A stretch of 64,000 bases of DNA. Origin: Struthidea cinerea. Its lineage: Eukaryota; Chordata; Aves; Passeriformes; Corcoracidae. Of the stretch, positions 34,900 to 46,849 are shown in pieces. The translations under genes and the position numbers were made by a program. Each line of letters starts with the position of its first letter. Position 1 is the first letter of the stretch. The notes beneath the pieces were generated by a model. It saw only the letters and a list, made by a program, of their open reading frames with translations, did no database searches and had not been told where the DNA came from. Location: positions 71,274-135,273 of the forward strand of contig VZTI01002586.1 in the NCBI GenBank assembly GCA_013397865.1, read 5' to 3'.

Positions 34900-35750
34900 A
34901 TTGCACCGCCTCACACACAGCTACCACCCGACCCTGCCCATAGCCAGCCAGCCAGCCCTCACCCCCGTCTCGGCCAGGCACCCCCTCCCCGCCGCGTCCC
35001 GGAGCGACACCGCTCCCGTCCCTACCCCTCCCCCGGGGGGCGGCAGCCGCAGCCGCGACCGTCCCGGCGCANNNNNNNNNNNNNNNNNNNNNNNNNNNNN
35101 NNNNNNNNNNNNNNNNNNNNNNNNNNNNNNNNNNNNNNNNNNNNNNNNNNNNNNNNNNNNNNNNNNNNNNNNNNNNNNNNNNNNNNNNNNNNNNNNNNNN
35201 NNNNNNNNNNNNNNNNNNNNNNNNNNNNNNNNNNNNNNNNNNNNNNNNNNNNNNNNNNNNNNNNNNNNNNNNNNNNNNNNNNNNNNNNNNNNNNNNNNNN
35301 NNNNNNNNNNNNNNNNNNNNNNNNNNNNNNNNNNNNNNNNNNNNNNNNNNNNNNNNNNNNNNNNNNNNNNNNNNNNNNNNNNNNNNNNNNNNNNNNNNNN
35401 NNNNNNNNNNNNNNNNNNNNNNNNNNNNNNNNNNNNNNNNNNNNNNNNNNNNNNNNNNNNNNNNNNNNNNNNNNNNNNNNNNNNNNNNNNNNNNNNNNNN
35501 NNNNNNNNNNNNNNNNNNNNNNNNNNNNNNNNNNNNNNNNNNGAGGGCGGGAAGCGGCTCCACAGTGCTGTGAGCGGCCGGGAGGATTCAGCGCCGCGCT
35601 CCGCCGGGCCGGGGCCGCCTGCTTCCCACACTGCAACGCGCGCGCCCGCCGCGGGCGCGGCGCGACCCTGCGCGTGCGCGCGGGGAGCGCAGAAGACGGG
35701 AGCGCGCATGCGCGGGGAGCAGGGACTGTTTGTGTGCTGGGCCGTGAGCG
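34900..35750 (-). promoter_or_regulatory. THAP12: THAP12 CpG-island promoter with hidden exon 1
   Basis: GC-rich, CpG-dense sequence on both sides of the N gap. It is the only such island between THAP12 exon 2 and the EMSY island. On the minus strand 35543-35750 would be promoter and 5' leader. A palindromic NRF1-type site, GCGCATGCGC, lies at 35704-35713. The missing exon 1 should encode about 30 residues with the first THAP zinc cysteines and was not found in either flank, so the gap is the most likely place. This is an inference from position and composition. Confidence 0.65.
35072..35542. other. assembly gap, 471 N
   Basis: Run of N in the centre of the GC-rich island, so two open frames that span it are meaningless. 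High GC content is the usual cause of such gaps. Confidence 1.
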
Positions 35751-35972
35751 TGTTGCGCTCTGTGTGTTACACTGCGTGTGGTCATTACACCGCGCGTGTG
35801 TCACCCCCGGTGTGTCTCTGTCTTACACCGTGCGTGTGTTACGGCATGTGCATTTGTGTTACACCGTGCGTGTAACGCCGTGTGTGTGCGTCGTGCCGTG
35901 CATGTGATGCCGTGTGCTCGTGTGTGACGCCATATGTGTGTGCACGTTACGCCGTGCGTGTGTTAGACCGTG
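35740..35972. repeat. degenerate minisatellite, TTACRCCGTGCGTGTG-like
   Basis: Variants of TTACACCGTGCGTGTG recur about eight to ten times with irregular spacing (for example near 35785, 35823, 35858 and 35947), mixed with GTGTGTG and GCCGTG units. The array is rich in CpG and TpG and borders the THAP12 promoter. Confidence 0.85.
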
Positions 35973-36542
35973 GCCACTCCAAAACACAGTGTAGGAGGGA
36001 GATCATAACATTTTTTGACATCATAACAGACAATCACTTTTCTAACCTCCCCGGCTCGCTCTTCTCCACTCTAACTTATTCATGTCAGCCCGGTCTTCCT
36101 GCTCTCTCCTGCCACATTATCACTTTTTCTTCATTCATGTATTTGGAACCCTACGTAGTTTTCTCATCTAACCCCCAGTCTCCAACCACAGTACTTCCAG
36201 TTCCCCCATAAACTCCACGACTGGTTTCGCTCTCTTTGCTTACAGCTCCTGGTCACCAGCCACAGGTCTCCAGCCGGCCAGCCTCATTGTTCTGATCATT
36301 TGTGGCTAAGTTTCCCTTAGTTTCCTCCCTGAGGAAACTCACAGAGGGGTGAGTGGAGCAGGGTGGGGCTGGTGTGCCTTCTGCTGGGGCTGCTCCCCAT
36401 CTGTATATGTGCTACACTGTGTCTGCTTTAAAACTAGGCATAGGGTGGATATCAAGGCCATAACATTGTTCTCTTGTCTTATTTTCCTTTGTTTGGCTCT
36501 AGGAGGATGTCGTTACTCTGCAGCCTGATGGATAATCACACA
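35973..36542. other. intergenic stretch between the two divergent genes
   Basis: Upstream of the THAP12 island; no gene or repeat recognised. Confidence 0.4.
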
Positions 36543-36860
36543 CAGAATCACGAATCAGTTAGGTTGGAAAAGACCTCTGCAACCATTGAGTCCAGCCTAT
36601 GACCGCTCATAACCTTGTCAACTAGACCAGAGCACATCCAGGCTTTCCTTAAACATCTCCAGGGACGGTGACTCTACCACCTCCCTGGGCAGACCTTTCC
36701 AATAGCTAATCACCTTTTCTGTGAAAAAAATTCCTCCTGATGTCCAAGCTAAACCTTCCCTGGCACAGCTTAAGACCATGTCTTCTCATCCTGTCACTGG
36801 TTGCCTGGCAGAAGAGGCCAATCCCCACCTGGCTAAAACCTCCTTTCAGGTAGTTGAGGA
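36543..36860 (-). mobile_element. CR1 LINE fragment (3' end), minus strand
   Basis: Antisense CR1 starting ACAGAATCACGAATCAGTTA, then GGTTGGAAAAGACCTCTGCA, CATCTCCAGGGACGGTGACT and CACTGGTTGCCTGGCAGAAG. This is a different subfamily from most copies in the window. Confidence 0.92.
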
Positions 36861-38101
36861 GATAATGGTAAAAGCCACAAGCTTTTAAGTAGTGGAATAA
36901 TTAGATAGAGGTTGTACCTGGTCTGAAGCCATGATTAGGTAAAAATAAAATAAAGCTTAGAAAAAAAACAGGATACAGAAAACTGGATGGTAGGAAGTAG
37001 GTAAGGGCTCCCTCACCAAACGTGTCCTGTTTAAAAGTAGGTAGAGCTGCTGTGAAATTATAAATGCTGATGGCAAGTGATGATTATTTCAGGTGTAATA
37101 CTGCTGTAGTTTTAAGAATTCAGCTGTAATACATCCTTTACATATCTTCACATAAAAGTCCTCCTGTCCTGGAGATGTGTTGGGCTTTGGAAGGATAATC
37201 CGAAGACACAAAATAGTCAAAAGTATGTTTTCAAAAGAGTCCATAAAGGAAAAATAACAGAAAAACCCTACTCATTTGATTCCTTTTGAGCTTCAAATAT
37301 TTTAGGCTTTCTTTGTTTAGTATGAGCAGGATTAAAGCTGTCTTTTACATGAGGAGGTCTTGTCATCAAGTGCTCTTGACCAATTATAATAACATCAGTT
37401 TATTTGGTGTTAATTGTTTGCTTGAATTCTGACTTCAATATGCAGCTGAAGTAGTTTTGAGTAATCATTTAAGCTAATGCTCAAGATAACTGTAGCTGCA
37501 CCCCATTGTTTTGACTTTACTGGGCAGTCACCAACATTCATGGACAGCAAACTGTATAAATGAGTTAATCAGATAAGTAATCTTTTTAAAAATAAACTCA
37601 TTTAGGTTAGATTTAGTCCAGGTAGCTGCCATCTGATCTGCGGTGCAGGTTGCATGAATGTTCATGCTGATACAAGGGAGCACAGAAAAGAGAGCAGGAT
37701 CATTTTCAATTGTAGTAATAGTATAAGAGCGTGATTGCATAATGTTAGAGTGAATTTTAAAACATTTAAAATCTATTTCAGTAGGAAAAAATTACTTCTT
37801 CTCACGTAACTAATAAGAAAATGGTATCTTCTGCCCAATATTGAAAGACTTTTTCTCCTCCCAATTGCTTCACCAAACAAAAGCACTTGCATTCCAAACC
37901 CCTTTTTGGGGCTCTGAGCAAGCCAGACCAGAATGTTATCGTGGCAGTATTAAAATGAAATTAGCCATTACATATATTTCTGAGCTGCCACTTTTGACCA
38001 AAGTCTCAGCTGATATTGGTTGTATCATTTGAAGCACTATACAAGTATGTTATGGCTGTTACCTTCCAGATGTGTGTATATTTGCATAGGAGCTTTCCTA
38101 A
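36861..38101. other. intergenic stretch, nothing recognised
   Basis: A-T rich sequence with only short, unsupported open frames. Confidence 0.4.
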
Positions 38102-38107
38102 GGAAAT

Positions 38108-38713
38108 TGCCGCACTGCCTCCCCCTGAGGGCTCGGCCTGCGGCTGGTGGGGTTCGGTGCCCGCACGGTACGGCGTGCCCTGTTTGGGGAACTGCGTGCC
38201 TCAGTTTCCCTGGCCAGCAGCCGTCCGCCCCAAGCAGTTCACAAACCGCAGCGAGGACAAAGATGAAAGAGTGGAGCCTCCGTGCTACTTTTCCAAGTTT
38301 ATTTCTCTGCCCCTAAGGGCAGGGAGATAGATCTTGAAGGGAAGCTGAAGCCGGGAAAACTCAAGTTTCTTTGTCTCGGCTCTGGGATTTATCGGGGTAC
38401 AGCGAGAGGAGGGTACAGCAGGGCCAACCAATCAGGAGGTTGACAACACATGACAGGAGACCAATAGAGACATCTCAGGTGAGAAACAGAGTTATACTAA
38501 TTTAAAAAATATATCTAAAAAAGATTTCAGACCATGCGAGCTAGCCACAGGGTCAGAGGCTCTGTGACGTGAAGGAAGATGTGGCAAACCAGGAGTGGAT
38601 GTTGCTGTGGTCTAGATCTCTCTTTTGATTCGTCCTCGGGGATAGAGTCGGACGAGGGGAAGTCAATCCACTCTGGCCCCCTCGCCCCGAACATGGGCTG
38701 TACCACAGCAACA
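38108..38713 (-). mobile_element. solo LTR, about 606 bp
   Basis: TG...CA block (TGCCGCACTGCC to GTACCACAGCAACA), markedly more GC-rich than its surroundings. Flanking hexamers GGAAAT (38102-38107) and TGAAAT (38714-38719) agree at five of six bases, like an aged target-site duplication. The reverse complement starts TGTTGCTGTGGTAC and has AATAAA (plus TTTATT at 38298-38303), so it reads on the minus strand. Two overlapping open frames of about 100 codons inside it are not genes. Confidence 0.65.
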
Positions 38714-38719
38714 TGAAAT

Positions 38720-41700
38720 GAAGGCAAGGACTTGTTTATAAAGTGGACTTACTGAGGTCTACTGGATGGTGATTTTTATGTGGAGACTAATTCTTAAGTG
38801 CTTTCTATGTAATGGAAAGAAAATGGACTCAATAGTTTTCAAAACCTGGTAGTAATACTAGAAGCACTTTATTTAAAAATAAAAATTAGTTTACATTACT
38901 GCCTAGTTGGAAATTACAAAAATTATCTTCTCTTGTAGAGTGCAGAAATCCCTGAAACTATTTTTCCTGCACAGTAGCCTCTGAAGTGTACATATATAAT
39001 TTGTATGCTGGTGATTTTGTGTTTTAAATAATCCTCTTGATTATTTAAGTCTTATTCATGGTATGTTTCCAAGTATGTCTATTGAACATTGAACAGGGAT
39101 TATATACTGTATTAGTGTTGAACATATAATCTGTATTCTGATAAATTATTCTTAAAGGAATTTTGTGTGTTCGCATTTATTTTTTTTAGTCACTTTTTTC
39201 CCCGTTGTGTCTTCAAAGGTTAGCTGCATCTTAAATATAGGATTTTCTTTCACATTATAGTGGGTATAAAATAACCTTTTCTGTGTGCTTCTGGAAATGG
39301 ACTGTATATCTCTTTCCCAAAGGTGAAAGTCGGTATGCCGTAATTTTCTGAGAGTACTGTTGAAATGTGATGGTGTACTCCTGCAGGTTTTCTGCTATGA
39401 AAAATTTATTTGCAGGAGAATATTTAAAGTCTGGAATGCTTCCGTGATTCTTTTTACTACTACATTTCTCTTGCAAGCCTTACAGCCCTGTTTTTGGGAT
39501 AACCTGACTGTAAGACCTAAGTGGACATGAGGCTAATCCCACAGAGCTAGTTTTGTAGTTTTGTATCCAGAAGTATCTATTCACAGTAACTGTAATAAGT
39601 ACTTCTGACCAGCATTTGCCTGCTGTTCTGGAGAACTGGGAGGCAAAGGTGGGGAATAACCATGTCTTGCATGCAGTGTGTCAGACCTCTGGGGACAGGT
39701 GAATGAAGGCTGAGTAAGCAATGCTAGTGGCCAAAACGCAACTTAACTCCCACCCTAAGTTACAGTAATGTAGCATCCCAGCTCCTCCCTTGAGGTTAGC
39801 TTTTTGCAAATAAAAATTACAAATGTCTGTGATATTAAAAGGTTGTCAGACCAAATTCCCATTGCATTTTCCCTGTTTCACTGGGATCTTTTTTCTTTTT
39901 GTGGTTCTGATTCAAAGAATGATGATTTTCGTAGGTGTTCTATCAGATCTTCTATATGAGGCAACCCAGAGGGCCGTTGTCTTTGCAGCACTGGACTTTG
40001 ATGTGAGGATTTGCCCAAAACCCATGGTTTTGTGCACAGGCTGTCTGTATTCTTATCTGCTCTACTTCTTACTCTTTTTACTCAGCTGTGTTTACTGGGC
40101 TACAGCTACTGCCCTGCTGCAGAGGGAAGCAGCCATCTAAATTCCAAGCAGCTGCTCTTAGTCTGGGCTTCCACCTGAGCTGCTGCAGTTTCTGAAGCTC
40201 CAGCCAGCCCAAGATCACAGCCTCCCCGCTCCGTGCTGTGCTGCAGGTACACAGTTACACCACCATGAAGGAGTTAGGAGTGAGAGTCTGAGTCACCTTC
40301 TCTTTTCCCTGTTTGCTTGCCCCAGCTCAGGGTTGTCTTTATTTGTCTGCACAAGCCTTGCTAATCCCCAGTGTTAACATCAACCTCTTAAAGCATGTGA
40401 ACTTGGCCCAAAGTTTCACTGAAAACTGCAGTGACAATAATGCTAGTTTCTGGTTTGCAAATGCAGCACCAGCTTGCATTTTTTTTTCCATTGCTGTTGC
40501 CACCCTGCAACAATACTGTAAGTTTAAACTTTCATTTGCAAGGTGTTCCAGGATCAATATAATTTCTAATACATACTTTAGGATTATATAATCTTTAATA
40601 TTCACTTCCTTCCTCAGCATTTATAGCATACCCAGCCTTGTAAAAATAATAAGTCAAAATCAGGAGCAAGAAATTTGTTGGTGAGTTGATTTGAACTTTA
40701 AAGCAAAAGACAGTCTGTTGATGGGTTAGAAGTGCAACTTGAAAGAGAAAATGCAAGCTCCTCTAAAATACAACGCAAATCGGGTCCCAGTGTGATTTAA
40801 TTCTGCTAATAGCTGGTCTGGGATATGTTCTTTGAATGGCAGAAGCTTGTTAGAGATACCCAGCATTTGTCTAACACGTATGTGGCCATAGATAAGGACT
40901 CAAGTGGCTCTGTGGAGCAATAACTTCAATACTTTGCCTTATTCCTTAGCTTCCTATTCTGAGAAGTGGTTTTGCTTTCTTCCCAGCAAGTTTATATGTT
41001 CTTTGCCAATACAGCAAGCCACAAAGAGGATGGAGGTTTGCATCTACCTCCCAACATTGCAGAGGGTACCAGCTTTAATTCCTTCTTTGATATGCGGCAG
41101 AATGACACCAGTGATTTGTTTCATTATTTGAGGTTATATAGTCGAGGTTTTGCCTCAGTGTAGCAAAGTGTTTAAATAGATGCTCCTCTCGATACACAGT
41201 GGCATTCTGATGAATTTTTAATGCTTGCTGAATTTAGATACTTTCAGCTCAGAAGCTGTTGGGATTTGTAAAACAAAAGCATTTATTGAATAGAATATGT
41301 ATTACTTGCAATGGGGGAGGGGGCGAAATATCTATTGACTGGCAACACAAAGCTATCTTTAGTGAAAGTAGTTGAAATATCTTTGTGAATTTAAATACAA
41401 ATAGTCCTAGGTGACAATCTGTCTGACAAGGCTATATGTATAAAAAGCTTGTCTGCAAGCTGCCAGCACCTAGACGATGTTGAGGCTTCTGCTTTTCTCT
41501 TAGCCAGGAGGAAAAATGTGATGGGAAAGTGTTTGAGGAGGAAGAGAGTTTTTAGCAGTGGTCTGAGGGCGAGGGCAGAAGAATGACATTAAAATAGAGG
41601 TACTTATGTCAGGAAAATGTATCGAGTCACTGAATAACCTGTTAGGAGAAGGGGAAACTCCATTGGTTAGGCCACTTGGAAACAATAAAAGGCCAAGAAC

Positions 41701-42573
41701 TTCCGTTAGAATCTAAGATATTTCTCTCTTAGGCAAGACACGGAAGATACTTTAAACTATCCTTAAATTCCCTAAAATTTGAAACTATCTACAGTGTTGC
41801 ATTCCTCTTAGTATCAAAAGCATAGTGGATTTCTTACTTATTTCACAATTTCTGGCAGACTGAAACAAATGCATTTTTTCCCTTGATTTTCCAAATATAC
41901 TTTTAAAATTACCAGCGTAAGTCTCTTGGAAGCTGGAAATTCACCATTTACCTCATAAAAGCAGCAGCTGCAGTAGCTGTGCCTGGTTCCCATATAGTAC
42001 CAAGCTGAAGCGCCTCTCTTCTACCCATGAAAGGCTGTTCTGAAGAAAAAGGATCATTGCAGAACCTGTATGAATCAGAGTGTAGTGATGCGAGGGGAGA
42101 TGCAGTTAATAACCCAGCGAGAACTACAGCCAGGCTGCTCCATTCATTTCCTATGAGCTCCCAAAGAGCTGAGAAGCACAGCTTTGTCCTGGTGACTCAG
42201 GCTGCATGCAAATCACTGCCCTGGGAAAATCACAGCTCTTCCTTGGGCCATCTCGCTGCTGAGGCTTCCACGCTTACTTCCTTCTCTCTTCCATTGTCTT
42301 TGAGAATAAAAGTAAGTGTGGTGAGACACAGAATATTCTGTTAGCACCCAGAAGATGTGGTTTATTAGACCAGTGTGTGTTATTGATGAGATTCATATTA
42401 CTTAAAACAATGGGGTATCTGAAATTGTTGGGTTGTAGAGAACATAACAGAAAGTAGTAGCGATTGATGGTCATTTCTTTCCCTTTCTGGAAGGAGGAAC
42501 GGATTTTGTTTAAATGCATATAATTGAGCAAATTCTTAATAAGAATACTCAGCAGTATGCTTTTATAAAATTA
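38720..42573. other. intergenic stretch, nothing recognised
   Basis: About 3.9 kb with no supported gene. A 105-codon hydrophobic frame at 39823-40140 has no family resemblance and is treated as chance. Confidence 0.4.
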
Positions 42574-42770
42574 ATCATGGAATCCCAGGGTGGTTTTGGT
42601 TGGAAGGGACCTAAAAGATCTTCTGGTTCCAGCCCCCTGCCATAGGCAGGGACACCTTCCACTAGACCAGGTTGCTACAAGCCCCATCCAACCTGGCCTT
42701 GAATGCTTCTAGGGATGGGGCATCCATAGCTTCTCTGGGCAACCTCTGCCAGGGTCTCACCACCCTACAT
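42574..42770 (-). mobile_element. CR1 LINE fragment (3' end), minus strand
   Basis: Antisense CR1 3' end (AATCATGGAATCCCAGGGTG, GGTTGGAAGGGACCTAAAAG, GGGACACCTTCCACTAGACC), about 200 bp. Confidence 0.92.
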
Positions 42771-44324
42771 ATAATGCCTAGCTTTTATGTATCATTGTCT
42801 GTTGTTAGTTTTTAAAATGCGTTATGAAAGTGGGAAATGAAGGCACAAGAGAGGTCACAACAACTTGCACAGTGTTGCTCATCAGGTCACCATCAGATTT
42901 GATCATTTGAGTTCTTAGCTCCCCTTGACCGACAAAACAAATTAATTTCACTTGTGGGTTTTTTACTCTGTTGAGCTTTGCTTCCTTAGGAAAGATGATG
43001 AAATGCTGCTGTCAACAAGTTTGTCTCTTGTTTTACTTTCCGGACACTCAGAAAGTGCTCTGTAATTTTGGGCCTCCTTAAATGATGACTCAGAGAGAGA
43101 GGATGTAGGTAATGAGAACTGAGAAAATTATTAGTATCTCTGAGGCACCTAAGGGTAGAAAAAATGCTGGCATTTTCACACTGCATTTTCTTCCTTTACC
43201 TACAATGACTTCGTTTCTTTTATATGAGTTTACTGCGAGAATGTGGGACATTTATTTATGTTTCTGTATTAATGAAGTATTAATTAAGTAAGCCTAATTG
43301 TCTTTTTTCCTTCTAAATTTTTTAGTCTATAGCTGGAACACTTGACATTTTGGTCTTCAGACATAAAAAAATGCTGTCAAGTTTCAGTCTCCTGGATTAG
43401 GCTAGGAGATCTGAGCTGGCTGTGTGCAGTCATTCTGAATCCAGATAACCGTCGTTCAGTTTTACAGAAAGACCTGTGCTGTTCTTGGACTCGTTAAGGC
43501 TGTACAGCAGTGTAGTGATTTTTATTTGATGTGGGATTTGACTCCAGATGGCCCTCCTGATCAGACCCTGCTGGGCTTGGGGGTAATTCTGCTGCATCTG
43601 CTAGGACAACCTTGGTTATTGATCCAAGCTGATCAACTGTTGCAAGGCTCTGGCATTTTTATGCTTTTCAGGACTCATTATTTATGTGCTTTGGGCATTT
43701 TTTGACTTTGTCCATGCTATTGCAGCCCTCCTATTTTTCTGGGTAATGGAGAATTGATTTTAGGCTAGTCTGAAGTAAATGGTAACATCATGGCTTTAAC
43801 TACAAGGAAAATTTGGCTTTTGGACTTTCTGAACCTTTCATACATCTCCAAGTCTGGGTCTTCATCCTTAATAAAAATAAATATTCTTGGAAATCATCTT
43901 AGGACATCTGTAGAAATGCAGCAATCACAGCTTCAGACACTTCATACATACATATCTGACTCATTTTTTACATCGCTTTTCTGTTCTGCGTGCCAAAGGA
44001 AATGAAGCAAATACCATTTTCTTGAATACATACATACGGACATATATATGAGTGTCAGTGTATCTCTGTCCACCTTACCCACAGTAGCTTTTGATTCTGT
44101 TGGCTACTTTCATCCATGTTGGAAAAAAATTAAAGATCTAAAAACAAATACGAAATAGATCTAATCACGTTTAATGAATTTAGCTACTAAGCAGGTCTGA
44201 AAAAAGTATTTCTGCTCCCTCTGAGCTGCATCGTTAGCAGTGATTTCACTCAGAACAGAGTGCTTTCATAAACGCACAAACTCAAATATAAACATGTAGC
44301 CAAAATCCAGATCTTAGTAGATAA
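42771..44324. other. intergenic stretch, nothing recognised
   Basis: No supported gene or named repeat. Confidence 0.4.
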
Positions 44325-44330
44325 GTTTTC

Positions 44331-44719
44331 TGCAGTAATGACACATGGGCAAAGACTTTGCATACAAGATGGAGAAAGGCAAAGCCGTTTATTGCGCAGT
44401 CAGAATTCCCTAAATACCAGCACCCAACAGGATATAACATCATATAAACAGGAAAAATGTTCACCACAGTGTCCCCCAAGCACCTGGGCTATTACACAGA
44501 TTTTACCTATTATGGTGATAGGTAAACAATACCCTATAAGGCTACAAACTACAATTAACACTTCTCATAGGCCTAGTCTGTCCATAAACAATCAATCTTC
44601 TCTCAGTCCATCCCCGGTGACCTGGATGCATTCCCAGGGTCACCTCCAGGCCCAGGATAGAGGCCCTCTCTCTGATCCTCAGGGCCTATCTCTCTACCAC
44701 CACCTAGTGCACTCCAACA
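44331..44719 (-). mobile_element. solo LTR, 389 bp, copy 2
   Basis: Same family and length as 16539-16927 and highly similar by eye. It is flanked by a perfect 6-bp target-site duplication GTTTTC (44325-44330 and 44720-44725). AATAAA is on the minus strand (plus TTTATT at 44388-44393). The different duplications show two independent insertions, not a segmental duplication. Confidence 0.93.
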
Positions 44720-44944
44720 GTTTTCTTTAAAAAGACAGGTTTGGTAGTTTCTGCTTATGGAATAATTTATTCTACAAATACAGGGGCTGGCTGTTAAACA
44801 TCTTGAGTGGAATAAAACTGATACTCTGCTAGAGCATCGTAGTTACAACTGATGAATAAACCTCAGAAAGGTTATATTCTGTTAAGTGTCCTTGCCTGTT
44901 CCTGTTGACCAGAGTAGTTTAACTAAAAGACACATTTTGAGGTA

Positions 44945-45045
44945 CCTGTTCTAGTGGAAGGTGTTACTGCCCATGGTAGGGGTTTGGAACTGGATGACCT
45001 TTAAGGTCCCTTCCAGCCCAAACCATTCTGGGATTCTGTGATTTC
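44945..45045 (+). mobile_element. CR1 LINE fragment (extreme 3' end), plus strand
   Basis: About 100 bp of sense CR1 (CTAGTGGAAGGTGTTACTGC to CCAAACCATTCTGGGATTCT). Confidence 0.9.
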
Positions 45046-45880
45046 CAGATTTGGAATTGTGATTTCCTTTCCAGTGGAGTCTCTGATCTGGAAAGGAAAA
45101 CTTCAACTTCTGGCACAAACCTGCATCTTCCCATTTGTGTACATCTTAGGACATTTATTAGGCAATACTATGCAGAGATGATGCTACTTGCCTTCAGCTC
45201 GTTCTTGTTTAGGAAGGCATTAAAAGGAGAAAAAAAAATTTCTAGCTGTCTTGTACTCTTCAGCATAATTGTTTTCAAGTACTTGACATTTATACTGCTG
45301 TGAAGAATAATAGGAAACTGCAAGTGAGAAAAAATTCATCTGTGATCACAGGGAAGAAACATTTCTATCTATAAGGAGGTGGGGAAAACAGCCTTTATGG
45401 ATCTGCTGGAAATAGGCTGCAATTCAGTGCACACCATCCATCCTCCTCGGGAAAGCTCCAGCTGTTTGTGGCATTCTGAAAGCAAACTGTAGCACACGAT
45501 TTTCTGGGAGAGAGCAGAACAAGGAGGAGCCCTTCGTTACTCTTCACCAAACTGCCTGGGAGCCCTGTGAGATAGAGAGCCAGGAGCAAGCCTCATCCCG
45601 AAGGGGTTTGGGTGTGATTTTCCAGAGATTTCCTTGCAGGTAGTTTTATGGATCGGATTCTTTTATACTTTCTCACTGCAACGTGCAGCCACAACTGGAT
45701 GTGTTGCTTTTCAGCTGCACCCCAGAGACATTTTATCTTCTATTTCTAATTTGATCTGAGGACTTTCAAACAGATAAAATGTACTGCTTTTCATGGAAAT
45801 CTTCAGGAAAACGAGTTATAATCACTATAATATCCACAACGGCGGCCAGGCCCGGGACTCTGACGCTGGCAATTGCGGTG
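45046..45880. other. intergenic stretch, nothing recognised
   Basis: No supported feature. Confidence 0.4.
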
Positions 45881-45884
45881 TTGG

Positions 45885-46341
45885 TGTCAGGAAAATTTAT
45901 CCACAAACACCAGAGGTTTATGTCCAAAAAGGAGACAGAGGAATCCTGTTACTTTATTCGAATAAAGGGAGAGGCCATGGGGCATTCACCTGGGGTCTCT
46001 TAAATTGTTAGAGGATGCAGCCTCCTTTCTATCCTAATTTCCCGACCACATTTCCCTCTCTCTTTCCCCATTGGCTGAGGCACTTGAGAGGTACAGACTT
46101 CCTGAATCGCCTAGTACAGACCCCCTTTCTAATGTGTACCACCCCCCATTCTTTTCCTTCTGTTCTTTTTCTCTAAATCCAGGGATTAGCATAGTCTTGA
46201 GTGAGTAACAGTCTGTGTTAATTTAGTGGAATTGCTATGGGATTTATGGTTCCTCCCATTGCTTCTTTCAGTTATCAGTATCTGGCTTTATCTACCAGCA
46301 GGCCCACGGTTTGTAAAGACACCTCCTTCTTATTCCTTTCA
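45885..46341 (-). mobile_element. solo LTR, family shared with 299-726
   Basis: Starts TGTCAGGAAAATTTATCCAC and ends TATTCCTTTCA. Flanking tetramers TTGG and TTGA differ at one base. It matches the 299-726 copy closely over the first 250 bp and again over the last 80 bp; the centre is divergent and about 30 bp longer here. The minus-strand direction follows from the AATAAA in reverse complement. It lies only about 100 bp from the EMSY CpG island. Confidence 0.65.
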
Positions 46342-46742
46342 TTGAGGTGCAGGTGGTTGCTGTACTCGGGGGAGCAGAGACACCCCGGAGCGGCTGTGAG
46401 TGGGCTGTAGATGCGGAATTTATTTAGGGAACCCTAATCGTTCCCTACACGCGGTTCGCTACAGCCCCGCGTGCCAGCGGCGTCCGTTTTAAGTTAGAAA
46501 GCTGCAAACGGCCAAATGGCGTCGGGGTGGTGTTCTCCCCTGCCAGATTTCGTTCCAGGAGCGGTGGCCAGCTGTTAATTCCTAGAGTTCGGGGGTACGC
46601 GACTGCGTTCGAACCGCGCAGCGCGCCCCAGCCCGGGCAGACAACGCGCGCCGTGTTTTGTCCCCTCCGCCTACCCGTACCCACCCGCCGAGCCATGGCG
46701 GTACGGTGGGCGCCACTTCCCACGCGTCGAGAAACACCGAGA

Positions 46743-46790
46743 GAACTATCATTCCCAGCATGCTCCGTGCCACTGCGCATGCGCAGCGCT
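46743..46790 (+). promoter_or_regulatory. composite ZNF143/THAP11-like plus NRF1 module, copy 1
   Basis: ACTATCATTCCCAGCATGC at 46745-46763 resembles the ACTACAATTCCCAGCATGC element bound by ZNF143 and THAP11/HCF-1. It is followed by the NRF1 palindrome TGCGCATGCGCA at 46774-46785. Binding is inferred from motif match only. Confidence 0.7.
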
Positions 46791-46849
46791 CAATCGAGAG
46801 CCTTCTTGGCACCCGCTTCTTCCATCTCCTCACGGTGGAGCGGCGACAG

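Larger units (their letters stand above)
24103..35071 (-). other. THAP12: THAP12 first intron (inferred)
   Basis: About 11 kb between coding exon 2 and the GC-rich promoter. No sequence encoding the THAP12 amino terminus is readable here. It holds CR1 copies at 26629, 27440 and 33092, an LTR at 26061, a decayed retrovirus near 29.3-31.9 kb and a 35-bp tandem duplication at 24203. Stretches 24421-26056, 28208-29280 and 31870-33090 contain nothing else that I recognise. Confidence 0.6.

Noticed and set aside
34580..35875. 431-codon open frame across the CpG island
   Set aside because: Most of it is the N gap translated as unknown residues; the readable ends have no family resemblance and are GC-rich low-stop sequence.
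39823..40140. 105-codon hydrophobic frame resembling a small membrane protein
   Set aside because: No conserved motif, no splice or promoter context, and A-T rich DNA often gives hydrophobic frames by chance.
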